Assembly (NCBI GenBank): GCA_003635255.1
Contig: PYJC01000074.1
Location: forward strand, 48,853-101,643
From: Candidatus Poribacteria bacterium
GTDB lineage: Bacteria > Poribacteria > WGA-4E > WGA-3G
Length of the DNA: 52,791 nucleotides
Direction: 5' to 3'
Part shown: positions 8,165-17,399 of the stretch, piece after piece
Numbering within the stretch: position 1 is the first letter of the stretch
Layout: each line of letters starts with the position of its first letter
The notes under the pieces: model-generated
The model's input: only the letters and a program-made list of their open reading frames with translations
Told to the model about the DNA's origin: nothing
Databases searched by the model: none
Position numbers and translations under genes: made by a program

Positions 8165-9529
8165 ATGTTGGATAAAGAGACGCTTGTTGCTTGGGATAAG
8201 CGTTACCTCTGGCACCCGTTCACGCAGATGCGGGATTGGTTGGCGGAAGATCCAGTCATTATTGAACGTGGTGAGGGATGCTACCTCATTGCAATCGACG
8301 GAAATCGGTATCTTGACGGGACAGCCTCTATGTGGACGAATGTCCACGGCCACAATCACCCACAACTGAACACAGCCCTCAAGACGCAGCTGGGCAAAAT
8401 CGCACACACGACACTGCTTGGCTACAGCAACATTCCTGCGATTCAACTTGCACAAAAACTGGTAGAAATCACGCCAGTGGGACTTAACAAGGTGTTTTAC
8501 TCCGATAACGGTTCAACTGCTGTTGAAGTTGCCTTGAAGATGGCGTATCAGTACTGGCAACACAAAGGAGAATCGCAACGAAAACTGTTTATTCATTTTG
8601 ATAAGGCATACCACGGAGACACGATAGGTGCTATGAGTGTCGGTGGCATTGATAGTTTCCACACCACCTTTGATTCCCTCCTTTTCAAGGGTGTACGTAT
8701 ATCTACTGATGAAACTTATCATCTCTCTCGCGATGCTGACACGTCTGGTAATAACCCTTCAACGATACCCCATTGGATTAACGCCGTAGAAGCCGCACTC
8801 TCCGAAAATGCTGGACAGATTGCGGGTATTATTTTAGAGCCGTTAATTCAAGGCGCGGGCGGGATGCTTGTCGCGCCGAAAGGGTTTCTGAAGGAACTGC
8901 GTACGCTTGCAAAACAGTGGGAAGTGCTTCTCATCGCCGATGAAGTGATGACTGGATTTGGACGTACCGGTAAAATGTGGGCATGTGAGCACGAGGACGT
9001 TACTCCCGACATCTTATGCACGGCAAAGGGACTCGCCGCGGGCTATCTTCCGCTTGCCGCAACGTTAACGACTGACGACATCTACAACACTTTCCTCGGC
9101 GAATATAGAGACCTCAAAACTTTTTTCCACGGTCATACATTTACAGGAAATCCGTTAGCGTGCGCTGTTGCATTAGAAAATATCGCTATTTTCGAGCGTG
9201 AGCACCTCTTATCCCAACTTCAACTGACTATTGATCATTTCAGAAATCGGCTTCAGGATTTCTACGCGCTACCGCACGTTGGCGATGTGCGGGTGTGTGG
9301 TCTCGCTGCCGGTGTTGAACTCATGAAAAACCCGGACACATACACACCTTATCCATTTGAAGAAAAGGTAGGTATCCGGGTTTGCAGAGAAGCCCTTGCA
9401 CATGGGGCGATGCTCCGCCCCCTTGTGAATACGATTGTCCTAATGCCGCCGTTGCAAATCACGATTTCAGAGTTAAACACCCTGTTGGACATCGTTTATA
9501 CTTCAATCGAAACGGTCACAAAAAAATAG
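8165..9529 (+). CDS. bioA: Adenosylmethionine-8-amino-7-oxononanoate aminotransferase
   Basis: BioA is the PLP-dependent aminotransferase that makes 7,8-diaminopelargonic acid in biotin synthesis, using S-adenosylmethionine as amino donor. The 454-residue protein shows the BioA hallmark WHPFTQM near the N-terminus, YSDNGSTAVEVALKMA for phosphate binding, LIADEVMTGFGRTGKMWA with the ring-contacting Asp, and CTAKGL with the Schiff-base Lys at residue 288. It then shows FFHGHTFTGNPLACA. Length is close to the family norm. It follows the ferredoxin fusion gene by 64 bases, on the same strand and without a visible promoter of its own, so co-transcription is likely. No other bio genes are in the window. 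Confidence 0.93.
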   Translation: MLDKETLVAWDKRYLWHPFTQMRDWLAEDPVIIERGEGCYLIAIDGNRYLDGTASMWTNVHGHNHPQLNTALKTQLGKIAHTTLLGYSNIPAIQLAQKLVEITPVGLNKVFYSDNGSTAVEVALKMAYQYWQHKGESQRKLFIHFDKAYHGDTIGAMSVGGIDSFHTTFDSLLFKGVRISTDETYHLSRDADTSGNNPSTIPHWINAVEAALSENAGQIAGIILEPLIQGAGGMLVAPKGFLKELRTLAKQWEVLLIADEVMTGFGRTGKMWACEHEDVTPDILCTAKGLAAGYLPLAATLTTDDIYNTFLGEYRDLKTFFHGHTFTGNPLACAVALENIAIFEREHLLSQLQLTIDHFRNRLQDFYALPHVGDVRVCGLAAGVELMKNPDTYTPYPFEEKVGIRVCREALAHGAMLRPLVNTIVLMPPLQITISELNTLLDIVYTSIETVTKK

Positions 9530-9550
9530 GGCGGGTATTTGCACCCGCCC
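9529..9550 (-). terminator. Intrinsic terminator for the beta-propeller gene, overlapping the bioA stop
   Basis: GGGCGGGT and ACCCGCCC form a perfect 8-bp stem with a 6-base loop. On the minus strand it is followed by TATTTTTTTG, a classic U-tract. The first G of the hairpin is the last base of the bioA TAG stop codon. It may also stop bioA transcription, although no U-tract follows on the plus strand. Confidence 0.85.
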
Positions 9551-9569
9551 AATAGTTAACTGGACCGAT

Positions 9570-11714
9570 TTAGAAATCTACACCACCCGTTGCCGTATTC
9601 TGTGCTCTATCTGTTACTCGAATGGTAATAGAGTGTGTGCCTTCGGAAAGTTCACCGGTCTCTAATAAGAGTTGCTCACTCTTAGAATCGAAGATACCGT
9701 CATCGGGGAAAATAGCCTTCCAGTTCTCATCGTTATCAATTTTATAAACGGCCTTCTGGATTGGCGTACCCATATCCGCAACGGCACAAGCAATTTTGAA
9801 GGAGCCATTACCATTCGGCGTAACTTGAATTTCCCCGACAGAAGGTTGCGTATTATCAACATCAAACGGCGGACTCACCTTGTCAGCGGATTTTGCCCAA
9901 CCGACTGGATTGCTCAGTTTGTCAGTAGCGACAACTTTTACTTCATAGCGGCCATCTGCAACGGTAGTGATATCCCATTCAAATTCGGCTTTGGTTAATT
10001 CCTTTTTCAGGAGCCGCCAGTTTTCTGCAGAAACGGCTTTATAGTAGAGTGTATACTGGAGCGTATCGGCATTTGCGTCCTCCACCTTCCAACTAACCTT
10101 CCATTTTTTAGCAGGTGTATCGTTTCCGCTACCCGATCCGCCGCTACTGCCACCTCGTGCGCCTGGCGGTGGTACGTTCCCACCAGAACGACGCCGCGTT
10201 TCTTGATTACCGCTGCCGCTGCCATCATCTACGCTAATACTGGTAAAACGGGGTTCAACATTCGCTTGCACAGAAGCGAGCGTAACCTTCTTCAAGACAG
10301 GTGTTTTTGCTGCGTCACTGGTTGTGAACTTAGCACGCCACTGGATGTACTGTGCGTCTTCATTCGGGACCTGGGAGCCTTCTGCAGTGGTAAGTTCTTC
10401 CGACCAATCGTTCCATGTATCATCAGGCTTTTTGGTGTTCCCGGTACGGGTTGAGAAAGCGATTGCGGTGCCTTCTGCCATCTCACCTTCCCAAGAGAGT
10501 TTTCCCCAGCGGGACAGGCTCTTTGCGTCATGAACCTTTGACTCAAGCGTTCCTTCTTTGACGTAATCCGTTGTCAGCGTAAAGAGTTTACCCGGATTCC
10601 CGGTTGCCAAGAAGGTTTTGGTTTTTCCATCAACCTCTTTCTGATGGATTGCGACGACCTGATCGGCTGAGCATTTTCCAATTTCAGTAGCGTCGCCGCT
10701 CATCGGGTTAACGCGGTAAAGTTTCCCTTCATTTCCGGTACCGACAAGAATTTGGGATTCGCTTTCGAGCACGATTGCTAAAATAAGCGGTTCTGGCGAA
10801 TTCCAAATTGATACAACCGTCCCATCGGGTCGAATTTTGTAGATATTGGATTTATTTTCTTGCGGCGGTCCACCACCGGGTGGCGGGGGGCCACTGGGGG
10901 TAGGCGGTCCTGCGCTGCTACCACCACGGCGATTTCTTGAGGGTTCCGCGGGTTGAGATGTAACGGCTGCAGCGTAGAGATTGCCTTTACTATCCAATTT
11001 AAGGGCACGGACTTCTTTCTCTTTGGCTTGATAAACAACTTTTGCTGTTCCGTCGTCCGTAATATGGTAGATAACACCGTTGTCGCCGCTGCCTGCATAG
11101 AAATTGTTTTCGTGCAGAAGGAGGGTCATAATGTTTTTTTCTTCAGCATCAAATAGGACGCTGGATTCACCCTCTGGCGTGATTTTGTAAATTTTTCCAT
11201 CGGTGCCAGTTGCGGCATAGAGATTACCGGCATCGTCAAATTGCAACGCCCACACATATTTGTCGCCTTCATTGAGAAGCGTTGTCGGTGGAGTCGTCGC
11301 ATCAGTGATTTTGTAAATCAACCCGTCGGGACCTGTACCGGCGTAAAGTGCCCCATCGGGTCCGATAGCGAGGCTGTAAATGGTAACTTCGGGTGAATTA
11401 TAATAGAGTTCAGCAGTGTCGCCACCGGCACTAATTTTATAGATTTTCCCTTCATTGCCGGTACCAGCGTAAAGGTTTCCTGCTGCATCTTCAGCAAGTG
11501 CCCAGACTTGGGTCTCCTTCATTTTCGTGAAGGCATCAATTTTCAGAGACAACATAACGTCCCCGGTACTTGTCAATGAAAGGTCTTTGGGTTTACCAGA
11601 CTCGAAATCCGCATGGTTCTGCTGTTCCCACAACGAAGTTTTTACTGCAGATGCGACACCCGCGAAAATAAGGATGGTTAAAATAAAACTCCAAAAGGAG
11701 ATGACACGGCGCAT
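9570..11714 (-). CDS. Secreted beta-propeller protein with C-terminal Ig-like domains
   Basis: This 714-residue protein has a signal peptide (MRRVISFWSFILTILIFAGVASA) and a run of about seven propeller blades (residues about 45-390) marked by repeats such as NLYAGTGNEGKIYKI, ALYAGTGPDGLIYKI and NFYAGSGDNGVIYHI. One blade carries a Pro/Gly-rich loop near residue 265-290. The second half contains beta-rich segments resembling fibronectin/Y_Y_Y folds (TLYYKAVSAENWRLL, DGRYEVKVVATDKLSNP). No catalytic motif is evident. The ATG at 11714 is preceded by AGGAGGG with ideal spacing; the frame's first ATG (11756) has none. It lies 187 bases downstream of the S55 peptidase gene on the same strand and ends at a good terminator. 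Probably periplasmic or exported; ligand unknown. Confidence 0.75.
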   Translation of the reverse strand: MRRVISFWSFILTILIFAGVASAVKTSLWEQQNHADFESGKPKDLSLTSTGDVMLSLKIDAFTKMKETQVWALAEDAAGNLYAGTGNEGKIYKISAGGDTAELYYNSPEVTIYSLAIGPDGALYAGTGPDGLIYKITDATTPPTTLLNEGDKYVWALQFDDAGNLYAATGTDGKIYKITPEGESSVLFDAEEKNIMTLLLHENNFYAGSGDNGVIYHITDDGTAKVVYQAKEKEVRALKLDSKGNLYAAAVTSQPAEPSRNRRGGSSAGPPTPSGPPPPGGGPPQENKSNIYKIRPDGTVVSIWNSPEPLILAIVLESESQILVGTGNEGKLYRVNPMSGDATEIGKCSADQVVAIHQKEVDGKTKTFLATGNPGKLFTLTTDYVKEGTLESKVHDAKSLSRWGKLSWEGEMAEGTAIAFSTRTGNTKKPDDTWNDWSEELTTAEGSQVPNEDAQYIQWRAKFTTSDAAKTPVLKKVTLASVQANVEPRFTSISVDDGSGSGNQETRRRSGGNVPPPGARGGSSGGSGSGNDTPAKKWKVSWKVEDANADTLQYTLYYKAVSAENWRLLKKELTKAEFEWDITTVADGRYEVKVVATDKLSNPVGWAKSADKVSPPFDVDNTQPSVGEIQVTPNGNGSFKIACAVADMGTPIQKAVYKIDNDENWKAIFPDDGIFDSKSEQLLLETGELSEGTHSITIRVTDRAQNTATGGVDF

Positions 11715-11900
11715 TGAAAATACCCTCCTGTAGGGTTGTTTAGGCGGAACTTGCAACTATAGGCAAGTCGCCAAATTTATGTTTTTTTAATTTACCATTC
11801 ACCGAGATACAGGCTGAGATCTATGAATCTCTATCCCGCCACCGGTTATGGTAAGGAGTGGTTTATTGACCTCCGCGCTACTTACTCCACTTTTTTCGTA

Positions 11901-13787
11901 CTATTCGGCATTCCTATCAACAACAAAGCGGATGATACCACTGCCAAAGACAACATAATCTGTGGACATCTTGTCAACATGTAAGGCTGTTCCCGAAGTA
12001 TACCCACTATTACCGACCACCTGCTTTGCAGTGTTCATCACAGACATAACTGAAGGCGGAAGATTCGAGAATTCTTGCCCCTGAACGGTGAGTCCCGGTT
12101 GCGGCACAGAAAGTGCCAGAATAATGTCGGAATTGTTTTCCTCTCGTTTCAAGAGTTCAACCAACTGGTTGATGTCTGCGTATCGAAAGTTAAAGGGTGC
12201 GCGGGAACGCTGCCAAGACTCGTGAAAACCTGCGTTGGAAGCGATGAGTATAACGAGTCCATCTGGGGCATCGTTGGGAATCGTAATTGTCGCTGTCTGA
12301 ACTATAGGTGCCTCAAGATAAGGCTGCATCGTTACTTCAACAGCAACGGTATCACCGGGGCGATAGCGGAGTTTATCCACCCGAAGGCTCTGAATCCTTG
12401 CTGTTCGCCGTTTATCTTCAACCTTGAGATCAAGATCAATGCCTTCGACCTGTACCCTTGTGTAAGGGTTGCTATCTAACAATGACATCGGGAAGGATAT
12501 CGTTTGCATAATACCAAATGCAGGTGAACCGCTGGAGGAAAAGACGTTTTTGTACGCCAATTCTCGGGTTTTTAGGTCGGGATGCGCTTTCAAGGTGATG
12601 GTTGCGTTCATATTGACGGTGTGGTCGTGGAAATAGAACTCGAGTGCATCAAGGAGGTAGGATGCTCCTATGCCGACATAGACACCAGATATGCCTCGAT
12701 CTCTTATGACTTCATAGAACTTTTGGTGCCGTTTCCCATCAGTTGTTTGTACATTGACATTGACAGGAATATAACTCGGATGTTTACCAATAATACCGGC
12801 GATTGCAGGCTCCCGATTTTGTACTAAAGTGCCGATCGGTTGTGTCGGTGCCGCGATTTTGGAGGAACGGGATCGGCTCGGATAGATAAAATGGACATAG
12901 CCACCAGAAAGGGGCAGATTCACGTGTCCTTCCGCTGCACCCGCAGGATGCCCATAAGCGACCAATTCATTCCCATCCACGTAAGTAATAGTGCCATAGC
13001 CAAAAAACGAGATATCACCGCGTATGGCTTCTGTCCCGACGATTTGTCCTTCCTCAACGGGTGATTTTTTAATAGGACCGCCGCCGCCTGCAGTCTGAAC
13101 AGGCGTATAATTGTATTTGTCAAAAATCGGCTTGACAAACCGCATGAGTTCAGGATTCAGAGGTGGATGCGCCATAGGTATAGATAACTGTGCAGCGCGC
13201 GTTCGGGACGGCGTATTGGCAATGCTATCAAACCATATTTCATCAAAACTACGCGGCATTTGCCCGACCTTACCATCGCGAAGCAGTGACATTCCCATAT
13301 CCAAACCAGATTCCTGTGCTGCAGCTGCAGCACCGAAGTCAAAGAGTTGCGTGCCTTGGTAGCTTAAATTGGGCTCCATCCCACGCTGCGCTACTTTAAC
13401 CATCAATTCAATCGGCGTGACCCCAAAGAGGTTGGAATGTTCACGCTGATTGATAAACCCAAGCGCGAGTGCTCCCACGAGCTGTCCATTAATATATACC
13501 GGGCTACCGCTCATACCGCCTGCAGGACCGGAGCGTTTAAAGTTATCACTGAGACCTTCAAACCATATCACGTGCCAGCCCGGGTAATAGTTGTATTCAA
13601 TACTCAAAACTTCACATTCAAATGCGTCTACCGTTATTCCTGAGAATACAGTGTACCCTTTCCCTTTCATACCCGGTTTCACTTCGGACAACGGCATAAA
13701 CTTTTCAGCGTCCCACTTAATCTGTGCATGGCTATGATATGCAGCCAAGCAGAACACTATCAGCGCGCAAATCCAAATCTTTTTCAC
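11901..13787 (-). CDS. SpoIVB-type (family S55) serine peptidase domain protein
   Basis: This 628-residue protein has a signal peptide (KIWICALIVFCLAAYHSHA). An S55 domain follows: VKPGMKGKGYTVFSGI near residues 37-51 and SGPAGGMSGSPVYING, with the expected nucleophile at Ser95. SpoIVB is known from sporulation signalling in Firmicutes; homologous domains occur widely in non-spore-formers with unknown roles. The following ~450 residues (for example VKVEDK-like beta segments and SLRVDKLRYRPGDTVAVEV) are not recognised. The start is GTG at 13787 with AGAGAGGAG eight bases upstream. A near-perfect promoter lies 255 bases upstream, implying a long leader. The next gene downstream encodes the secreted beta-propeller. 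Peptidase or self-cleaving signalling role is inference. Confidence 0.75.
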   Translation of the reverse strand: MKKIWICALIVFCLAAYHSHAQIKWDAEKFMPLSEVKPGMKGKGYTVFSGITVDAFECEVLSIEYNYYPGWHVIWFEGLSDNFKRSGPAGGMSGSPVYINGQLVGALALGFINQREHSNLFGVTPIELMVKVAQRGMEPNLSYQGTQLFDFGAAAAAQESGLDMGMSLLRDGKVGQMPRSFDEIWFDSIANTPSRTRAAQLSIPMAHPPLNPELMRFVKPIFDKYNYTPVQTAGGGGPIKKSPVEEGQIVGTEAIRGDISFFGYGTITYVDGNELVAYGHPAGAAEGHVNLPLSGGYVHFIYPSRSRSSKIAAPTQPIGTLVQNREPAIAGIIGKHPSYIPVNVNVQTTDGKRHQKFYEVIRDRGISGVYVGIGASYLLDALEFYFHDHTVNMNATITLKAHPDLKTRELAYKNVFSSSGSPAFGIMQTISFPMSLLDSNPYTRVQVEGIDLDLKVEDKRRTARIQSLRVDKLRYRPGDTVAVEVTMQPYLEAPIVQTATITIPNDAPDGLVILIASNAGFHESWQRSRAPFNFRYADINQLVELLKREENNSDIILALSVPQPGLTVQGQEFSNLPPSVMSVMNTAKQVVGNSGYTSGTALHVDKMSTDYVVFGSGIIRFVVDRNAE

Positions 13788-14048
13788 AACGTCACTCCTC
13801 TCTGAACTATCAGAAATCTGTTTTATATTCGCAACAACAATCTCAATCGCACATTGATTGAGAATAGAGCCATCTAATTCGTCTACCTACAGCCTTTTTC
13901 TCAGAACCAAGTCTTTGTCTGATAGGAGCATTCTGCAAGTTTTGATTTAGCAGTTCCAATGGGGCAGATATGTTAAGCAACTGAAGACAAAACGAAAGAG
14001 GCTCTGTGTAATGTAGCATTGTACAATACGGTTAAAACATAATAACCT

Positions 14049-14078
14049 ATTATACCAAAGTAACGAATCTGATGTCAA
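14049..14078 (-). promoter_or_regulatory. Sigma70 promoter of the S55 peptidase gene
   Basis: Minus strand TTGACA (14078-14073), 18 bases, TATAAT (14054-14049): both hexamers are perfect consensus. Predicted start about 14042, leaving about 255 bases of untranslated leader before the GTG at 13787. Confidence 0.65.
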
Positions 14079-14133
14079 CCTGAATTAACAAAAAATTTCA
14101 AAACCCTTTCGTTAGCTAAGCCCCGATTTTCAA

Positions 14134-14162
14134 TTGATATTTTTTCCCAACCATGTTATTCT
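14134..14162 (+). promoter_or_regulatory. Sigma70-type promoter of glpK
   Basis: TTGATA (14134-14139), 17 bases, TATTCT (14157-14162). Predicted start near 14169; AGGAG at 14181-14185 precedes the ATG at 14199. Confidence 0.55.
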
Positions 14163-14198
14163 TACTTAAATGAAGCAGATAGGAGTAGCCCGCACAGT

Positions 14199-15740
14199 AT
14201 GTTGAATACCGCTTGTATCCTCGCAATCGACCAAGGAACAACAGGTACTACCACTCTTCTCGTGGATGTACAAGGCAACATCGTTGCACGGGGATACCAA
14301 GAATTCACACAATATTATCCACATCCGGGTTGGGTAGAACACGATCCGGAGGAAATTTGGAACGCCACACTACAAGCAATAGATGCACTTTTTGAAGAAA
14401 AAGCACCAAACATTATAGCACTCGGCATCACGAATCAACGCGAAACGACGCTCATCTGGGATCGGAAAACCGGGAAACCGATCTATCCTGCAATTGTGTG
14501 GCAGTGTCGGCGCACTGCAGATAGATGTAGGACGCTTGATAAACAGGGATTTTCAGAAGAGATAAAGGCGAGAACAGGACTTGTCTTAGATGCCTACTTT
14601 TCCGCCACAAAAGTAGCGTGGATTTTGGATAACGTTAATGGTGCACGCGAACAAGCCGAACGTGGCGAACTCGCCTTTGGAACTGTTGACACATGGCTTC
14701 TGTGGAAATTAACAGACGGTGCCGTACACAAGACCGACTATACAAATGCCTCGCGCACGTTGCTCTTTAATATCAACACCCTTTCATGGGACGATACGCT
14801 CCTGGAAATCTTCAATGTTCCAAAAACTATATTACCGGAAGCTTATCCTTCAGCAAACAACTTCGGGACAGCGAGTTTCTACCGTAATTTTTGGCTTGAA
14901 ACCTTCGGAAAAAATATATGTTTAGATGGAATTCCGATCGCCGGAATCGCGGGGGATCAGCAAGCGGCACTCTTCGGACAATTGTGCACCAAACCGGGCA
15001 TGGCAAAAAACACATACGGGACGGGTTGCTTTCTCATGCTTAATACAGGCACCGAAAAGATAGAAACAGACACTGAGCTTTTGACAACACTCGCTTGTAG
15101 TTTAGATGAAAATCCTGTTTACGCGTTGGAGGGCAGCGTATTCGTCGCGGGTGCTGCTGTCCAGTGGTTGCGAGATGGCATCCAGATTATTGAGAGTGCG
15201 TCGGAAACGGACGCAATTGCTTCCAGTATCCCAGACGCAGGTGGTGTCTTTGTTGTACCTGCCTTTACGGGGCTTGGTGCCCCCTATTGGGACGCTGATG
15301 CACGCGGTGCTATCCTCGGCTTAACGCGAGGGAGTACCCGCGAACAGATTATCCGCGCCACTTTAGAATCAATTGCTTATCAATCCGCGGATGTTGTCAC
15401 TGCGATGTTAACAGATGCAGAGATAACGATTGACCGGTTACGTGTTGATGGCGGGGCAACCACTAATGATTTTCTCATGCAGTTCCAAGCCGATATTCTG
15501 GGGATAGATGTAGAACGTCCCGCGCAAATCGAGTCAACAGGACTCGGTGCAGCGTACCTTGCCGGTATGACAACCGGAATGTGGAAAGACATTGCTGAAC
15601 TGGCGACGTATCGATCTGCACAAGCTGCATCAGCAGATGCGGTTTCTACGGCTCGCGTCTTTTCACCGCAGATTGACACAAACGAACGACATCAGAAACT
15701 CGCACAATGGAAAAAAGCAGTGGAACGTGTGATGGGTTAA
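14199..15740 (+). CDS. glpK: Glycerol kinase
   Basis: GlpK phosphorylates glycerol to glycerol 3-phosphate with ATP in the cytoplasm. The 513-residue protein carries the FGGY-family ATP-binding N-terminus (ILAIDQGTTGTTTLL), the glycerol-binding ITNQRETTLIWDR and VWQCRRTADRC, then GTVDTWLLWKL, IAGIAGDQQAALFGQ, and the C-terminal signature VPAFTGLGAPYWD and VDGGATTNDFLMQFQAD. Length is typical (about 500). The first codons may start at this ATG with AGGAG 13 bases upstream. It is followed after one base by a sensor kinase gene, so the three genes glpK, kinase and regulator probably form one operon. No glpF or glpD is nearby. Confidence 0.95.
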   Translation: MLNTACILAIDQGTTGTTTLLVDVQGNIVARGYQEFTQYYPHPGWVEHDPEEIWNATLQAIDALFEEKAPNIIALGITNQRETTLIWDRKTGKPIYPAIVWQCRRTADRCRTLDKQGFSEEIKARTGLVLDAYFSATKVAWILDNVNGAREQAERGELAFGTVDTWLLWKLTDGAVHKTDYTNASRTLLFNINTLSWDDTLLEIFNVPKTILPEAYPSANNFGTASFYRNFWLETFGKNICLDGIPIAGIAGDQQAALFGQLCTKPGMAKNTYGTGCFLMLNTGTEKIETDTELLTTLACSLDENPVYALEGSVFVAGAAVQWLRDGIQIIESASETDAIASSIPDAGGVFVVPAFTGLGAPYWDADARGAILGLTRGSTREQIIRATLESIAYQSADVVTAMLTDAEITIDRLRVDGGATTNDFLMQFQADILGIDVERPAQIESTGLGAAYLAGMTTGMWKDIAELATYRSAQAASADAVSTARVFSPQIDTNERHQKLAQWKKAVERVMG

Positions 15741-15741
15741 A

Positions 15742-17298
15742 ATGCGACTTCAATGGAAGTATTCTCTTGTTATCAACCTTTCCGTAATAGCGGTCCTTGT
15801 GGCATTTTATTTTTTCGACAGCATTCGTGTCCGAAGTGAGATGAATGCGCTTCACGCCTTGGGGGCAGAACGCGGTGCGGAACTCAAGAAAATCACTGAA
15901 AATACAATCCTCAATGCCATTGTGAAAGAGATTGAGACGACAAAGGTATTTGATGCGGGTCGGCTAAATCAGGTGCTAAATGAACTGAAACGGGAGCACC
16001 CAGATATGCAGGATGTGCTAAATGTTCATGTCTCTTTAAGCAACACCCGCATCCGTTCGAGTCTACTCGCTGGTGAGGATACTGTTAATATAAACCTTGA
16101 TGCAGCAGCCTTGGAGCAAATTGCGACAAAAGGGGCAACGGTCGATGCAGTTGAAGGTCAGAACGCAACGGCTATTGTTATTAAATACGCCGTCCCGTTG
16201 AGTAAGCCAAAGTCGAGTGGGTTGGAATCGGGTGATCTTGCATACGAACCTACCCTTGATGAGGGATTGCTACTGCCTGATGTTCGATGGGAAGTCACCG
16301 GCTACATACAAGTGCTTTTTGATGTCCCTTATATTGACAGGTCCATCCGAAACTCATTGTTGATGCACGCGATACTGATTGTGATTGTCGGGGCACTCCT
16401 CGTAATTTTGATTGACTTAACGACGAATCACCTGATTATGAAGCCGTTAGAACGGATGACTGGTATTATTCAGAGCGCGGAAAGCGGCGATTTATCTCTC
16501 GATCAGACTTATTCCTCGGATGAGATTGGAAAGGCAACCCATAACCTCGTCCGGATGCTATGGCAATTGCGGGATTCTCACTCAAAACGGATTACTGCCT
16601 TAGGGCAATTTGCTGCGGGGGTGGCACACGAGATTCGGAATCCGCTTAATTCAATTGGAATGACGGCTCAGCACCTGAAATCTGTTTTCTCACAACGAAA
16701 GGTGAGTCCCGACGATATTGAAGAAGCGAAAGAACTTTTAGAGATTGTTGATAAAAAAATAGGGGAATTAAAGCAGACTTCGGAGCAGTTTCTCACGCTA
16801 AATCGACCGAGAAGATTGAATATAGAACCCGTAAATTTCAATGCGCTTGTAGAGCAGGTTTTATCGGAATTTGCACTCGTCACCGAAGAGGCTAAGGTGC
16901 AGGTCATTAAAAACTATGACGAAAACCTACCGGATGTCCCATTGGACACAGCGTTAATGCGGCAAACCCTCTTCAACTTTGTGCAAAACAGCATTCAAGC
17001 GATGCCGAAGGGCGGTAGTATTTACATTACGACCTTAATTGAGGCGATAGCGGATGAGATGGATCATGCGGTGATCGAAATTCGGGATACCGGTATCGGC
17101 ATTCCAGAAGAAATTCAGGAACAGATTTACGATGCCTATTTTACGACGAAAGACGCTACTGGCGGCATAGGACTTGGACTTGCCATTTCGCACCAGATCA
17201 TCACAGCACATAAAGGCAAGATCGAAGTCAGAAGCAAAATGGGAATGGGCACGGCTTTTAAAATCAGTTTTCCACTGGATGTGGATAAACGCTCATAA
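15742..17298 (+). CDS. Membrane sensor histidine kinase (NtrB/AtoS-like)
   Basis: This 518-residue kinase has an N-terminal membrane segment (residues about 8-25) and a periplasmic sensor of about 185 residues. A second membrane segment (about 215-238, LLMHAILIVIVGALLVILI), a HAMP-like linker and a HisKA dimerisation domain follow, with the phosphoacceptor His296 in FAAGVAHEIRNPLNSIG. The C-terminal ATPase domain has N, G1 and G2 boxes (NSIQAMPKGG, DTGIGIPEE, TGGIGLGLAIS). It should autophosphorylate on ATP and pass the phosphate to the sigma54-type regulator encoded 101 bases downstream. It begins one base after the glpK stop. The signal sensed is not evident; glpK linkage hints at carbon or envelope status. 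Confidence 0.9.
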   Translation: MRLQWKYSLVINLSVIAVLVAFYFFDSIRVRSEMNALHALGAERGAELKKITENTILNAIVKEIETTKVFDAGRLNQVLNELKREHPDMQDVLNVHVSLSNTRIRSSLLAGEDTVNINLDAAALEQIATKGATVDAVEGQNATAIVIKYAVPLSKPKSSGLESGDLAYEPTLDEGLLLPDVRWEVTGYIQVLFDVPYIDRSIRNSLLMHAILIVIVGALLVILIDLTTNHLIMKPLERMTGIIQSAESGDLSLDQTYSSDEIGKATHNLVRMLWQLRDSHSKRITALGQFAAGVAHEIRNPLNSIGMTAQHLKSVFSQRKVSPDDIEEAKELLEIVDKKIGELKQTSEQFLTLNRPRRLNIEPVNFNALVEQVLSEFALVTEEAKVQVIKNYDENLPDVPLDTALMRQTLFNFVQNSIQAMPKGGSIYITTLIEAIADEMDHAVIEIRDTGIGIPEEIQEQIYDAYFTTKDATGGIGLGLAISHQIITAHKGKIEVRSKMGMGTAFKISFPLDVDKRS

Positions 17299-17310
17299 AC
17301 TTCCGGATAT

Positions 17311-17370
17311 ATTTAACCCCCTAAATCCCCCTTATCAGGGGGACTTTAAGAACAAATGCGTAAGTCCTAA
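17311..17370. repeat. Mini-element copy A (one-ended) between kinase and regulator genes
   Basis: A CCCCC..TTATCA..GGGGG hairpin and TGCGTAAGTCCTAA (17357-17370) are shared, in inverted orientation, with copy C at 43521-43644: both have CTTAAAGTCCCC(C)TGATAAGGGG followed by TTTAGGGGGTT. The end that would carry the second terminal repeat is missing here. It fills most of the 101-base gap between the two-component genes. Confidence 0.7.
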
Positions 17371-17399
17371 ACTTCTGGCAAATAAGGAGAACCGAGACG

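Larger units (their letters stand above)
13788..14198. other. Divergent regulatory region between the S55 peptidase gene and glpK
   Basis: 411 bases without a credible reading frame. It holds a minus-strand promoter (14049-14078), a plus-strand promoter (14134-14162) and the 255-base leader of the S55 gene. Inside the leader is a perfect palindrome ATTGTACAAT near 14025-14034 and a small hairpin GGTTA/TTAACC just downstream of the predicted start. No known riboswitch was recognised. Confidence 0.5.

Noticed and set aside
8090..8455. A 121-codon minus-strand open frame over the bioA start
   Set aside because: Antisense to a firm bioA N-terminus; no ribosome site; composition is that of a shadow frame.
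11757..11900. Terminator between the S55 and propeller genes
   Set aside because: The T-run here is on the plus strand and the stems are weak; the two minus-strand genes may be co-transcribed.
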